Part shown: piece by piece, positions 9,261-19,852 of the stretch
Layout: each line of letters starts with the position of its first letter
How positions within the stretch are numbered: the stretch's first letter is position 1
Assembly (NCBI RefSeq): GCF_012275445.1
Contig: NZ_JAAZQK010000018.1
Span: 1 to 64,000, forward strand
Length of the DNA stretch: 64,000 nucleotides
DNA from: Rhizobacter sp. SG703
Lineage (GTDB): Bacteria; Pseudomonadota; Gammaproteobacteria; Burkholderiales; Burkholderiaceae_C
Reading direction: 5' to 3'
Made by a program: the position numbers and the translations under genes
Notes under the pieces: model-generated
The model's input: the letters and a program-made list of their open reading frames with translations, nothing else
Told to the model about the DNA's origin: nothing
Database searches by the model: none

Positions 9261-10283
9261 ATGCACGCTCGCCGCTTCGCCCACCCGCTGGCCGCGCTGG
9301 CCCTGCTCGCCGCAGGCCTGGCCCATGCCGACACCACGCTGACCGTCTACACCGCGCTCGAGGCCGACCAGATCAAGGCCTACCAGGCGCAGTTCGAAGC
9401 CGAGACCCCCGGCGTCAAGATCAAGTGGGTGCGCGACTCCACCGGCATCATCACCGCCCGGCTGCTGGCCGAGAAGGCCGCGCCGCAGGCCGATGTGGTG
9501 ATGGGCGTCGCCGCCAGCTCGCTGCTGGTGCTGGAGAAGGAAGGCATGCTGCAGCCCTATGCGCCGAAGGGCGTCGACAAGCTGAGCAAGGTGTACGTCG
9601 ACGATGCCAAGGTGCCGAGCTGGGTCGGCATGGACGTGTGGGGCGCCGCGATCTGCTTCAACACCGTCGAGGCCGCGAAGATCGGACTGAAGAAGCCCGA
9701 GACCTGGAAGGACCTGCTGAAGCCGGAGTACCGCGGCAAGGTCGTGATGCCCAATCCGGCCTCCAGCGGCACCGGCTATTTCGACGTGACGGCCTGGCTG
9801 AAGATGTACGGCGAGAAGGACGGCTGGGCCTACATGGACCGGCTGCACGACAACATCGCGCAGTACACCCACTCCGGCTCCAAACCGTGCAAGCAGGCCG
9901 CGGCCGGCGAGTTCCCGATCGGCATCGCGTTCGAATACCGCGCCGCGAAGCTGAAGGAAGAAGGCGCGCCGATCGACCTGGTGTTCCCGAAGGACGGCCT
10001 GGGCTGGGACGTCGAGGCCACCGCGCTGATGCTGGGCACGAAGAACCTCGAGGCCGCGCGCCGGCTGGCCGACTGGTCGGCGTCGAAGGGCGCCAACGAG
10101 CTGTACGAGAAGAACTTCGCGATCGTCGCCTACCCCGGCGTCGCGAAGCCGAACCCGCTGATCCCGGCCAACTACGAGCAGCTGCTGATCCAGCAGGACC
10201 TGAAGTGGTCGGCCGCGAACCGCGAGCGCATCCTCGCCGAATGGACGCGCCGCTACGACGGCAAGTCCGAACCGAAGAAGTGA
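9261..10283 (+). CDS. phnS: 2-aminoethylphosphonate ABC transporter substrate-binding protein
   Basis: This 340-residue periplasmic binding protein has a cleavable signal peptide ending near ALLAAGLAHA. The mature part begins DTTLTVYTALEAD, the Fe3+/AEP-type binding-protein fold. Regions VGMDVWGAAICFN and MPNPASSGTGYFDV are characteristic of this cluster of extracellular binding proteins. It is the first gene of the operon, followed by HD, ATPase, permease, transaminase, hydrolase, oxidoreductase and regulator genes, which makes AEP the likely ligand. Length is normal. Confidence 0.9.
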   Translation: MHARRFAHPLAALALLAAGLAHADTTLTVYTALEADQIKAYQAQFEAETPGVKIKWVRDSTGIITARLLAEKAAPQADVVMGVAASSLLVLEKEGMLQPYAPKGVDKLSKVYVDDAKVPSWVGMDVWGAAICFNTVEAAKIGLKKPETWKDLLKPEYRGKVVMPNPASSGTGYFDVTAWLKMYGEKDGWAYMDRLHDNIAQYTHSGSKPCKQAAAGEFPIGIAFEYRAAKLKEEGAPIDLVFPKDGLGWDVEATALMLGTKNLEAARRLADWSASKGANELYEKNFAIVAYPGVAKPNPLIPANYEQLLIQQDLKWSAANRERILAEWTRRYDGKSEPKK

Positions 10284-10296
10284 GCCGGGCCCGGTC

Positions 10297-10848
10297 GTGC
10301 TGACCCCCGCCGCGATCGAATCGCTGTTCGCCCGCGAAGGCTCGTCGCTGTATGGCGGCGAGGCCATCAGCCAGGCCGAGCATGCGCTGCAGTGCGCCTG
10401 GGCCGCCGAGCAGCAGGGCGACGACGATGCGCTCGTCGTCGCCTGCCTGCTGCACGACCTCGGCCACCTGCTGAGTGCGCAGCGCGACGACGCGCTGGCG
10501 CGCGGCATCGACGACCTGCACCAGCACCGCGTGCTGCCGTTCCTGCGGCCGTGGCTGCCGGCCGACGTGGTCGAGCCGATCGGGCTGCATGTGGAGGCCA
10601 AGCGCTACCTGTGCGCGGTGGACCCGGACTACGAGGATGCGCTGTCCGACGCGTCGCGCCACAGCCTGGCGCTGCAGGGCGGCACGATGAACCCGCGGCA
10701 GGTCGCCGCCTTCGAAAGCCACCGCCAGGCGGAACGCGCGATCCGGCTGCGCCGCCATGACGACGCCGCCAAGGTGGTCGGGCTGGCGACGCCGCCGATC
10801 TCGCATTTCCTGCCGCGCGTCGCGGCACTGCTGCGGGTTCGCGCATGA
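10297..10848 (+). CDS. PhnZ-like HD-domain protein of phosphonate operons
   Basis: This 183-residue HD-domain protein belongs to the group found in phosphonate operons. PhnZ of this fold is a mixed-valence di-iron oxygenase that cleaves the C-P bond of hydroxylated AEP made by PhnY. Here LYGGEAIS carries Tyr and Glu at the positions PhnZ uses to gate and bind substrate. AEHALQ supplies a His ligand, and LLHDLGH gives the HD pair. The start is GTG 10297, 13 bases after phnS, and the 3' end overlaps phnT by ATGA. No PhnY-like hydroxylase is in the window, so its substrate here is unclear. Confidence 0.82.
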   Translation: MLTPAAIESLFAREGSSLYGGEAISQAEHALQCAWAAEQQGDDDALVVACLLHDLGHLLSAQRDDALARGIDDLHQHRVLPFLRPWLPADVVEPIGLHVEAKRYLCAVDPDYEDALSDASRHSLALQGGTMNPRQVAAFESHRQAERAIRLRRHDDAAKVVGLATPPISHFLPRVAALLRVRA

Positions 10849-11999
10849 AGCCGCAGGCCTTCCACGTCGGGCCGGCGCTGGTCGATGCGCCGGCCGCGGC
10901 GCCCGCCGAGGCCGGCTGGCTGCGCGTGGACGGCATCGGCAAGCGCTTCGGCTCCTTCACCGTGCTGCGGCAGATCGACCTCGCGGTGCGCCGCGGCGAG
11001 TTCGTCTGCCTGCTCGGCCCGTCGGGCTGCGGCAAGACGACGCTGCTGCGCATCCTGGCCGGCCTCGAAGCGCAGGACGCCGGCACGCTGTGGCTCGACG
11101 GACGCGACATCGGCCGCTTGCCGCCGGCCGCGCGCCACTACGGCATCGTGTTCCAGTCGTACGCGCTGTTCCCGAACCTCGACGTCGCGGCCAACATCGG
11201 CTATGGCCTCCGCACCGACCGCGCGGCCCGCGCGCGCCGCGTGCAGGAGCTGCTCGACCTGGTCGGGCTGGCCGGCGTCGCGGCGCGCTACCCGGCGCAG
11301 TTGTCGGGCGGGCAGCAGCAGCGCGTCGCGCTGGCCCGCGCGCTCGCCACCTCGCCCAGCCTGCTGCTGCTCGACGAACCGCTGTCGGCGCTCGACGCCC
11401 AGGTGCGCGAGCACCTGCGCCGCGAACTGCGCAGCCTGCAGCGCAAGCTCGGCATCACCACCGTGATGGTCACGCACGACCAGGAAGAAGCGCTGACGCT
11501 CGCCGACACCATCGCGGTGATGCACCAGGGCCGCATCGAGCAGGTCGGCACGCCCGAGCAGGTCTACCGCCAGCCGGCCAGCCGCTTCGTCGCCGATTTC
11601 GTCGGCCGCGCCAACTGGCTGCCGGTGCAGCGCGATGCGCAGGGCCTGTTCCAGCTCGGCGGCGTGCGCATCGCCTGCGACGACACGATCGCACCAGGCC
11701 TGTCCGCCGCGACGCTGTTCTGCCGGCCGGAAGACGTGCGCGTGCAGCCGCACTGGGTGCCCGGTGCGAACACGCTGATGGCCAGCGTCGACCGGGTCGA
11801 CTTCATGGGCGGGCTGCGGCGCGCCAGCCTGTCGCTGTGCGCCGCACGCGAGATCGAGATCTTGGCCGACGTCGGTCCGAACGATGCCGGCTTCGACGCG
11901 CTGGTGCCCGGCCAGCGCGTGCCGGTGACCTTGCGGGCCGAGCGGCTGCGCCTGTTCGAGAGTTCGTTCGAGCGTTCATCCGAGACCCCGGCACCGTGA
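10845..11999 (+). CDS. phnT: 2-aminoethylphosphonate ABC transporter ATPase
   Basis: This 384-residue ATPase powers AEP import. Walker A GPSGCGKTT is near residue 64. VFQSYALFPNL, LSGGQQQRVALARAL, LLLLDEPLSALD and VMVTHDQEEAL follow, with a C-terminal TOBE-like region. The N-terminus is about 25 residues longer than in generic importer ATPases. It overlaps the HD gene by 4 bp and the permease by 4 bp (GTGA), so translation of all three is likely coupled. Confidence 0.92.
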   Translation: MKPQAFHVGPALVDAPAAAPAEAGWLRVDGIGKRFGSFTVLRQIDLAVRRGEFVCLLGPSGCGKTTLLRILAGLEAQDAGTLWLDGRDIGRLPPAARHYGIVFQSYALFPNLDVAANIGYGLRTDRAARARRVQELLDLVGLAGVAARYPAQLSGGQQQRVALARALATSPSLLLLDEPLSALDAQVREHLRRELRSLQRKLGITTVMVTHDQEEALTLADTIAVMHQGRIEQVGTPEQVYRQPASRFVADFVGRANWLPVQRDAQGLFQLGGVRIACDDTIAPGLSAATLFCRPEDVRVQPHWVPGANTLMASVDRVDFMGGLRRASLSLCAAREIEILADVGPNDAGFDALVPGQRVPVTLRAERLRLFESSFERSSETPAP

Positions 12000-13684
12000 T
12001 CGCCCTGCCCTGGACCGGGCCGCGCCTGCAGCGCAGCGCCGACGAGCATGCCGCCGCCGCGCTGGTGTGGCTGCTGGCCGGCGTGCTGCTGCTGTTCCTG
12101 GCCGCACCGCTGGCCGCGATCCTCGTGAAGGCGGTGCAGGCGCCGGACGGCAGCTTCACCGGCCTGGCGCCTTTGCGCGCACTGCTCGGCGAGGCGCGGC
12201 TGCGCAGCGCGTTGACGAACAGCGTGCTGATCGCGCTCGCCACCACCGCGATCGTGCTGCCGCTCGCGCTGGCCTTCGCGTTCGCGCTGACGCGCTCGCG
12301 GCTGTGGGGCCGGCCGGCGTGGCGGCTGGTCGCGCTGAGCCCGCTGCTCGCGCCGTCGCTGATGCCGGCGATCTCGCTGGTCTACCTGTTCGGCAACCAG
12401 GGGCTGCTGAAGTCGTGGCTGTTCGGCGCGTCGATCTACGGCCCGGTCGGCATCGTGATGGGCGAGGTCTTCTACACCTTCCCGCATGCGCTGCTGGTGC
12501 TGGCGACCGCGCTCGCGGTGGCCGACGCGCGGCTGTACGAAGCGGCCGAATCGCTGGGCGCCACCAGGCTGCGGCGCTTTCTGACGATCACGCTGCCGAA
12601 CGCGCGCTACGGCCTGGCGTCGGCCGGCATGGTGGTGTTCACGCTGGTGGTCACCGATTTCGGCGTGCCGAAGGTGATCGGCGGCCAGACCCAGGTGCTC
12701 GCGCTCGAAGCCTACAAGCAGGTGATCGGCCAGCAGGACTTCAACAAGGGCGCGGTGATCGGGCTGGTCCTGCTGCTGCCGGCGCTGCTGAGCTTCGCGG
12801 TCGAGCGACGGCTCGCGCGCCGCCACGGCGCGTCGATGAGCGGCCGCTCGGTCGCCTACCGGCCGGGCCGCAACCGCCTGCGCGACGGTGCGCTCGGCGC
12901 GGTGTGCGCGGCGGTGTCGCTGTTCCTGCTGGCGCTGTTGGGCACCGCGATCGCCGCGTCGCTGATCCAGCTGTGGCCGTACAAGCTCGCGCCGACGCTC
13001 GCCCACTTCGACTTCGACCATGTCGATGGCGGCGGCTGGGACGCGTTCCGCAACAGCCTCGCGGTGGCCACGCTGACCGCGCTCGCTGGCACGCTGCTGG
13101 TCTTCACGACCGCCTACCTGACGCTGAAGACGCCGGCGCCGCGCGCACCCGCCGCGCTGATCCGCGCGCTGGTGCTGCTGCCGATGGCGGTTCCGGGCCT
13201 GGTGCTGGGCCTCGGCTACATCTTCTTCTTCAACCCGCCGGGCAACCCGCTGCACCCGCTGTACGGCAGCCTCGCGATCCTGGTCGCGGCCGGTGTCATG
13301 CACTTCTACACGACGGCTCACCTGACGATGGTGACCGCGCTGCGCCAGATCGATGGCGAGATCGAGGCGGTCGCGCGCAGCCTGAAGCGGCCGTGGTGGA
13401 CCGCCTGCCTGCGCGTGACGCTGCCGATCAGCCTGCCGGCGCTGCTCGACGTCGCGCGCTACCTGTTCGTCTCCAGCATGACGACGGTCAGCGCGGTGGT
13501 GTTCCTGTACACGCCCGACACCACGCTGGCGTCGATCGCGGTGCTGGGCATGGACGATGCCGGCGACACCGCGGCCGCCGCCGCGATGGCGACGCTGATC
13601 GTCGCCAGCTCGCTCGCCGCGACGCTGCTCGTCAACGCACTGGCCGCCTGGTTCGGGCGGCGCTCGCAGGCCTGGCGCGCCTGA
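11996..13684 (+). CDS. 2-aminoethylphosphonate ABC transporter permease, fused two-domain form
   Basis: This 562-residue inner-membrane protein contains two consecutive binding-protein-dependent transport domains. In the Salmonella system they are separate proteins, PhnU and PhnV. The first EAA-like loop is EAAESLGATRLRRFLTITLP at about residues 182-201. The second is near IEAVARSLKRPWWTACLRVT in the C-terminal half. Around twelve hydrophobic segments are visible. The start is GTG 11996, overlapping phnT's stop. The fused form is a known variant in the AEP transporter family and is not an artefact: there is no stop or frame change between the halves. Confidence 0.9.
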   Translation: MIALPWTGPRLQRSADEHAAAALVWLLAGVLLLFLAAPLAAILVKAVQAPDGSFTGLAPLRALLGEARLRSALTNSVLIALATTAIVLPLALAFAFALTRSRLWGRPAWRLVALSPLLAPSLMPAISLVYLFGNQGLLKSWLFGASIYGPVGIVMGEVFYTFPHALLVLATALAVADARLYEAAESLGATRLRRFLTITLPNARYGLASAGMVVFTLVVTDFGVPKVIGGQTQVLALEAYKQVIGQQDFNKGAVIGLVLLLPALLSFAVERRLARRHGASMSGRSVAYRPGRNRLRDGALGAVCAAVSLFLLALLGTAIAASLIQLWPYKLAPTLAHFDFDHVDGGGWDAFRNSLAVATLTALAGTLLVFTTAYLTLKTPAPRAPAALIRALVLLPMAVPGLVLGLGYIFFFNPPGNPLHPLYGSLAILVAAGVMHFYTTAHLTMVTALRQIDGEIEAVARSLKRPWWTACLRVTLPISLPALLDVARYLFVSSMTTVSAVVFLYTPDTTLASIAVLGMDDAGDTAAAAAMATLIVASSLAATLLVNALAAWFGRRSQAWRA

Positions 13685-13707
13685 TGCACTTCCAACCCTG
13701 ATGTCCG

Positions 13708-14829
13708 ATGATGCGTGAACCCTTGCTGCTGACCCCCGGCCCGCTGACCACCAGCCTGGCCACCAAGATGGCGATGTTGACCGACTGGGGCTCGTGGGAC
13801 GCCCGCTTCAACGCGCTGACGGCCGATGTGTGCCGCCGGCTGCTCGCGTTGATTGACAGTGGCGACGGGGGCGACGATTTCGTCTGCGTGCCGCTGCAGG
13901 GCTCCGGCACCTTTGCCGTCGAGGCCGCAATCGGCACGCTGCTGCCGCGCGACGGCAGGCTGCTGGTGCTGGCGAACGGGGCCTACGGGCAGCGCATGGC
14001 CCGGCTGACCGCGGTGATGGGCCGCGCGGTGCAGGTGCTGGACTTCGGCGAGACGGCCGCGATCGACCCGGCCCGCGTGGCCGACGCGCTCGCCGCCGAT
14101 GCGGCGATCACCCACGTCGGCGTGATCCAGTGCGAGACCAGCACCGGCATCCTGAACCCGCTGCCGGCGGTCGCCGACGTGGTCGAGCGGGCCGGCCGGC
14201 GCCTGGTGATCGACGCGATGAGCGGCTTCGGCGCGCTGCCGCTGTCGGCCCGCACGCTGCGCTTCGATGCGGTGATCGCCAGCAGCAACAAGTGCCTGGA
14301 GGGCGTGCCCGGCATGGCCTACGTGCTCGCCCGCGAGAGCGCGCTGGCCCAGGCCGAGGGGCGTGCGCATTCGCTGTCGCTCGACCTGCACGACCAGTGG
14401 CGCTACCTGCAGAAGACCGGTCAGTGGCGCTACACGCCGCCGACGCATGTGCTGGCCGCGCTGGCCGCGGCGCTCGACCAGTTCGATGCCGAGGGCGGCC
14501 AGCCGGCGCGCCTGGCCCGCTACCGCGACAACTGCGACGCGCTGCTGGCCGGGCTGGCACGGCTTGGGCTGCGCAGCTTCCTGCCGGCCGCGATCCAGGC
14601 GCCGATCATCGTCACGATGCACGCGCCGCCCGGGCCGCACTGGACCTTCGCCGACTTCTACCAGCGCGTGAAAGCGCGCGGCGTCGTGCTGTACCCCGGC
14701 AAGCTGACGGCGGTCGAGACCTTCCGCGTCGGCTGCATCGGCGCCATCGGCCGCGCCGAGATCGGGCAGGCGGTCGACGCGATCGGCCATGCGCTCGACG
14801 AGATGGGCCTGCAACTTCCGACCGACTGA
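13708..14829 (+). CDS. phnW: 2-aminoethylphosphonate-pyruvate transaminase
   Basis: This 373-residue class V PLP-dependent aminotransferase converts AEP and pyruvate to phosphonoacetaldehyde and alanine. It starts [16 protein letters not shown], the canonical beginning. [13 protein letters not shown] binds the cofactor phosphate, IDAMSGFGA has the PLP-ring Asp, and [12 protein letters not shown] carries the Schiff-base lysine at about 195. It is followed 2 bp later by phnX, whose product uses its product. Length is normal for the family. Confidence 0.95.
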   Translation: MMREPLLLTPGPLTTSLATKMAMLTDWGSWDARFNALTADVCRRLLALIDSGDGGDDFVCVPLQGSGTFAVEAAIGTLLPRDGRLLVLANGAYGQRMARLTAVMGRAVQVLDFGETAAIDPARVADALAADAAITHVGVIQCETSTGILNPLPAVADVVERAGRRLVIDAMSGFGALPLSARTLRFDAVIASSNKCLEGVPGMAYVLARESALAQAEGRAHSLSLDLHDQWRYLQKTGQWRYTPPTHVLAALAAALDQFDAEGGQPARLARYRDNCDALLAGLARLGLRSFLPAAIQAPIIVTMHAPPGPHWTFADFYQRVKARGVVLYPGKLTAVETFRVGCIGAIGRAEIGQAVDAIGHALDEMGLQLPTD

Positions 14830-14831
14830 CC

Positions 14832-15692
14832 ATGCACCGCCCTGACCCACACCACTGCGCCCCGTACCGCCACACCCGCCACTACCAGGGCCCGCTGCAG
14901 GCCGTCGTCTTCGACTGGGCCGGCACGCTGGTCGACCACGGCTCGTTCGCGCCGACCCAGGTGCTGATCGACGCCTTCGCCGGCTTCGGCATAGCGATCA
15001 CGCTGGCCGAGGCCCGCGTGCCGATGGGCCTCGCGAAGTGGGACCACATCCAGGCGCTCGGCCGGCAGCCCGGCGTCGCGGCCCGCTGGCAGGCGCGCTT
15101 CGACCGCCCGATGGGCCGCGACGACGTCGATGCGCTGTACGCCGCGTTCATGCCGCTGCAGGTGGAGCGCGTCGCGCAGTATTCGACGCTGATCCCCGGC
15201 GCGCGGGAAGTGGTCGACGGCCTGCGCGCCCGCGGCCTGAAGCTCGGCTCGTGCTCCGGCTACCCGCGCGTCGTGATGGACCGGCTGCTGCCGCATGCCG
15301 CCGCGCAGGGGCTGCGGCTGGACCATGCGGTCGCGACCGACGACCTGAAGCCGGGCGGCCGGCCCGGGCCGTGGATGGCACTGGCCAACGTGATCGAGCT
15401 CGGCGTCGGCGAACTGGCCGCCTGCGTGAAGGTCGACGACACCGTCCCCGGCATCGAGGAAGGCCTCGCGGCCGGCATGTGGACGGTCGGGCTCGCGCTG
15501 TCGGGCAACGAGACCGGGCTGACGCTGCCGGAACTGCAGGCGCTGGCGCCCGATGCGGTGCAGGCGCACCGGCGCCGGGCGGCGATGACGCTGGCGCGGG
15601 CCGGCGCGCATGTCGTGATCGACAGCGTGGCCGAACTGCCGGCGGTGCTCGACCAGATCGAGGCGCGGCTCGCGCGCGGCGAGCGGCCGTGA
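14832..15692 (+). CDS. phnX: Phosphonoacetaldehyde hydrolase (phosphonatase)
   Basis: This 286-residue HAD-superfamily enzyme cleaves phosphonoacetaldehyde to acetaldehyde and phosphate. The HAD nucleophile motif is [11 protein letters not shown] (Asp28). The imine-forming lysine is Lys69 in MGLAKWDHI, and the later acidic motif is [13 protein letters not shown]. About 15 extra N-terminal residues with several His ([17 protein letters not shown]) precede the domain. The stop overlaps the next gene's GTG start by 4 bp. Confidence 0.95.
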   Translation: MHRPDPHHCAPYRHTRHYQGPLQAVVFDWAGTLVDHGSFAPTQVLIDAFAGFGIAITLAEARVPMGLAKWDHIQALGRQPGVAARWQARFDRPMGRDDVDALYAAFMPLQVERVAQYSTLIPGAREVVDGLRARGLKLGSCSGYPRVVMDRLLPHAAAQGLRLDHAVATDDLKPGGRPGPWMALANVIELGVGELAACVKVDDTVPGIEEGLAAGMWTVGLALSGNETGLTLPELQALAPDAVQAHRRRAAMTLARAGAHVVIDSVAELPAVLDQIEARLARGERP

Positions 15693-16783
15693 GCGCGGGG
15701 CGTCTGGCGATCGTCGGCGCGGGCGTCGTCGGGCTGGCGCACGCCTGGGCCGCCGTGCGGCGCGGCTGGCAGGTGACGGTGTTCGAACGCGATGCGCGGG
15801 CCGTCGGTGCGTCGGTGCGCAACTTCGGGCTCGGGCTGCTCGTCGGACAGCCGCCCGGCGAGATGTTCGACCTGGCGCGGCGCAGCCGGGCGCTGTGGCT
15901 GGAATTGCTGCCGGCGATCGGCGCCTGGCACCAGGCCGAGGGCAGCCTGACCGTCGCCCGCAACGCGGAGGAATGGGCGCTGCTGCAGGCCTTCCACGCC
16001 GTGCACGGCAGCGAGCATGCGACGCAATTGCGGACGGCGGCGCAACTCGCGGACGCGCAGCTGAACGGCATCGGCGGGCTGTGGAGCCCGGGCGAGATCG
16101 CGTTCGAGGCGCGCGACGCGATCCCGGCGCTGGCGCACTGGCTGGCAGTACAACACCGTGTCGAGTTCCGCTACGGAACGCAGGTCCACGCGATCGCATT
16201 GCCGCACCTCGACACCAGCCACGGCCGCTTCGCGGCCGACCGTGCCATCGTCTGCAGCGGGTCGGATTTCCAGACGCTGTTCCCCGCCGCCTTCGCGCCG
16301 CTCGGCCTGCAACGCTGCGCGCTGCAGATGCTGCGGCTCGCGAACCCGGGGCCGCGCTACGGGCCGACGCTGCTGACCGGGCTGTCATGCCTGCACTACC
16401 CGTCGTTCGCCAGCCTCGACGGCCTGGATGCGTTGCGGCTCAAGGTGCAGCAAGACACGCCGGCGCTGATCGAGCATGGCATCCACCTGATCGTCCAGCA
16501 GCTGGGCGAGCGCGGCGAGCTGGTGGTCGGCGATTCGCACCGATACGGCGGCAGCGTCGACCCGTTCCACGACGAGCGTGTCGACGCGCTGTTGCTGGCG
16601 CTCGCGAGCGACCTGCTCGGCCACCCGCTGCGCGTGCTGCAACGCTGGCAGGGCGTGTACGCGAGCGGCCCACGGCCGTTCGAGTGGCTGCAGCCGGCGC
16701 CGGGCGTGCAGGCGGTCGCGATCACCGCGGGCGTCGGCATGAGCATCGCGCCGGCGCTGGCGGAACAGGTGATCGGGTCATGA
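15689..16783 (+). CDS. FAD-dependent oxidoreductase of the phosphonate cluster
   Basis: This 364-residue DAO/GlyOx-like flavoenzyme begins at GTG 15689 with a Rossmann dinucleotide motif ([20 protein letters not shown]). [11 protein letters not shown] follows, a sequence typical of the phosphonate-linked subfamily. The C-terminus has the flavin-closing [16 protein letters not shown]. Related enzymes in AEP clusters have been reported to oxidise N-methylated AEP to phosphonoacetaldehyde, so this one may widen the substrate range feeding phnX. That activity is from general knowledge and is not visible in the residues. It overlaps phnX and the regulator by 4 bp each. Confidence 0.85.
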   Translation: MSAGRLAIVGAGVVGLAHAWAAVRRGWQVTVFERDARAVGASVRNFGLGLLVGQPPGEMFDLARRSRALWLELLPAIGAWHQAEGSLTVARNAEEWALLQAFHAVHGSEHATQLRTAAQLADAQLNGIGGLWSPGEIAFEARDAIPALAHWLAVQHRVEFRYGTQVHAIALPHLDTSHGRFAADRAIVCSGSDFQTLFPAAFAPLGLQRCALQMLRLANPGPRYGPTLLTGLSCLHYPSFASLDGLDALRLKVQQDTPALIEHGIHLIVQQLGERGELVVGDSHRYGGSVDPFHDERVDALLLALASDLLGHPLRVLQRWQGVYASGPRPFEWLQPAPGVQAVAITAGVGMSIAPALAEQVIGS

Positions 16784-17508
16784 GCGCCGCGCTGCCGCTG
16801 TCGCGCCATCAGGGCGTGTCGATCTGGCTGCAGATCGAGAAGGCACTGGCCGACGACATTCTCGGCGGACGGGTGACCGGCCGGCTCGCCAACGAATTGG
16901 AATTGGCCGGCCGCTTCGGCGTCAACCGCCACACGGTGCGCCAAGCGGTGAAGGCGCTGGCCGAGCGTGGACTGGTCGAGGTGCTGCACGGCCGCGGCAC
17001 CTTCGTGCGCGAGGAGGCGATCGACTACGCGCTCGGCCGGCGCAGCCGCTTCGCCCACAGCCTCGCGAAGGCGCGCCGGGTCGGCAGCAGCCGGCTGACG
17101 CATGACGCCGAGCGCGTGCCCGACGCCGAGGTGCTGGCGCTGCTGGAGCTGCCGGCCGGCAGCCGCGTGGTGCAGGTCGATTCGCTCGACGTCGTCGACG
17201 ACAATGTGGTCGGCGTCTGCACGCAGTACTTCCCGCTGCCGCGCTTCGCCGGCATCGCGCAGGTCTACCGCGAGCTCGGCAAGACCCACTTGGCGCTTGC
17301 GCAGCTGGGGGTCGACAGCTTCGAGCGGCGCCTCGGCCGGGTCACCGCGAAGCTGCCGGAGCGGGCGGTCGCGCGCCAGTTGAAACAGGCGCCGGCGACG
17401 CCGATCCTGTATGTCGAGAGCGTCTACGTCGACGCGGCGGGCCGGCCGATCGAGTACGGCATCTCGCGGTTCAACAGCGCGCTGGTGCAGGTCGTCGCCG
17501 AGCCCTGA
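16780..17508 (+). CDS. GntR/HutC-type regulator of phosphonate use (PhnF-like)
   Basis: This 242-residue regulator has an N-terminal winged helix (LANELELAGRFGVNRHTVRQ at about 35-54, ending LVEVLHGRGTFV). A C-terminal UTRA ligand domain follows (VVQVDSLDVVDDNVVGVC, ILYVESVYVDAAGRPIEYG). It is the last gene of the AEP operon, overlapping the oxidoreductase by ATGA, so autoregulation is likely. The paired repeats at 9198-9217 are the best candidate target. Confidence 0.9.
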   Translation: MSAALPLSRHQGVSIWLQIEKALADDILGGRVTGRLANELELAGRFGVNRHTVRQAVKALAERGLVEVLHGRGTFVREEAIDYALGRRSRFAHSLAKARRVGSSRLTHDAERVPDAEVLALLELPAGSRVVQVDSLDVVDDNVVGVCTQYFPLPRFAGIAQVYRELGKTHLALAQLGVDSFERRLGRVTAKLPERAVARQLKQAPATPILYVESVYVDAAGRPIEYGISRFNSALVQVVAEP

Positions 17509-17633
17509 GGCCGTCGCAGCCATCGGCGTGACGTATGGCACAACCGGTTGCATCCCGCCACCGGACTGTGCGCGGTGGTAGGCTCAAATGCGTTTCCAAT
17601 CGCGTTTCCCCATCCGCCCCACGCGCCTCCCCG

Positions 17634-18557
17634 ATGCCCGAAGAGAACCGAGTCCCGACCGCGAAGCCTGCGAGCGTCGTGTTCGCCCGCATCCGGGAGT
17701 TCGGCAGCGCGCCGGTGGCCGAGCAGGCGACGCTGAAGGCCCGGCTGGAAGCGCGGGCCGCCGCGGCGCTGGACGCGGTTCCAGCCAGCGAGCGCATCGT
17801 GCTGGACGCCCGCGACGGCATCGCGATCGTGATCACCGCCGATCCGCTGGTGGCCTTCGATGTCGCGCAGCGCCTCGCGCGCAAGAGCCGCAGCCGGCGC
17901 TGCGTGGTCGGGCTGAACCACGGCGCCGTCAAGCTGGTGAGCGACGCTCAGGGCGGGCCGGCGCTGATGGGCGACGGCCTGAGCACCGCGGCGGCCATCG
18001 CCACCTTCGCGAAGCCCGGCCGCATGCTGGCCACCCGCAGCTTCCGCGATGCGCTCGACGTCAACTCGCCGGGCGCCGCGCGCCGGCTCGAGCTGGCCGG
18101 CACCTCGATCGACGACCAGGTGCGCACGCACGAGCTGTTCGCGATCAACCCGCAGGCGAGCCTGCAGTACCAGCGCCGCCTGCTGCTGGGCGGCATCATC
18201 GGCAGCGCGCTGCTGATCGGCGGCGGCATCGCGGTGCGCTACGGGCTGGACGAATGGCGCGAAGCCACCCAGGGTGCGACGATCGTGTTCGACGTGAAGC
18301 CGCCGGCCGAGGTGTCGGTCGACGGCGAGCACAAGGGCCGCACGCCGCCGCTGGCGCAGATCGAGCTCGCGAGCGGCCCGCACACGCTGGAGCTGACCGC
18401 GGTCGGCTTCCCGCCGTACAGTACCGAGGTTCAGGTAGCGCCGGGCGAACGCATCACGATCCAGCACCGCTTCGTCGCCGCCGCAAAACCGGCCAAGCCC
18501 GGCAAGCAGGGCAAGTCGGGGTTCTGGCAGGACTTGCGCCGCCGGCTCGGAAATTGA
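17634..18557 (+). CDS. Degenerate nucleotide-cyclase-like protein with membrane helix and PEGA domain
   Basis: This 307-residue protein has an N-terminal region resembling the class III cyclase fold (VVFARIREFG, then CVVGLNHGAVKLV and LMGDGLSTAAAIATFAKPG). It lacks the paired metal-binding Asp pattern, so catalysis is unlikely. A membrane helix (LLLGGIIGSALLIGGGIAV at about 182-200) separates this from a PEGA-type surface domain (VKPPAEVSVDGEHKGRTPP). A Lys-rich tail ends the protein. It lies 3 bp before a Ser/Thr kinase gene, indicating an operon and joint signalling. Start 17634 was preferred to an in-frame upstream ATG at 17535 that would add unstructured residues. Confidence 0.7.
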   Translation: MPEENRVPTAKPASVVFARIREFGSAPVAEQATLKARLEARAAAALDAVPASERIVLDARDGIAIVITADPLVAFDVAQRLARKSRSRRCVVGLNHGAVKLVSDAQGGPALMGDGLSTAAAIATFAKPGRMLATRSFRDALDVNSPGAARRLELAGTSIDDQVRTHELFAINPQASLQYQRRLLLGGIIGSALLIGGGIAVRYGLDEWREATQGATIVFDVKPPAEVSVDGEHKGRTPPLAQIELASGPHTLELTAVGFPPYSTEVQVAPGERITIQHRFVAAAKPAKPGKQGKSGFWQDLRRRLGN

Positions 18558-18560
18558 GCC

Positions 18561-19727
<1,167 letters not shown>

Positions 19728-19746
19728 AGGATGGACGACCCCTCGG

Positions 19747-19781
19747 TTGATGGGTACATCAATCGATCCCCCGGGGGGATC
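19747..19781. promoter_or_regulatory. Two inverted repeats upstream of the TonB-dependent receptor
   Basis: TTGATGGGTACATCAA (19747-19762) has 6-base arms round a 4-base centre, and looks like a repressor operator. Immediately beside it, GATCCCCCGGGGGGATC (19765-19781) is a near-continuous palindrome. They lie 70-105 bp before the receptor start, in the region after the kinase gene. They could be regulatory sites for the receptor or, for the second, part of a transcription end. Confidence 0.45.
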
Positions 19782-19852
19782 CGGGCCGGCTTGGGGCGGC
19801 CCGGCGCTCGGCCCGGCGCAGCGTCGGCACACCATTTGCCAACCCTGCGCGC

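Noticed and set aside
19765-19781. GATCCCCCGGGGGGATC as a rho-independent terminator of the kinase gene
   Set aside because: There is no loop and no T tract; kept only as an inverted repeat of unknown role.
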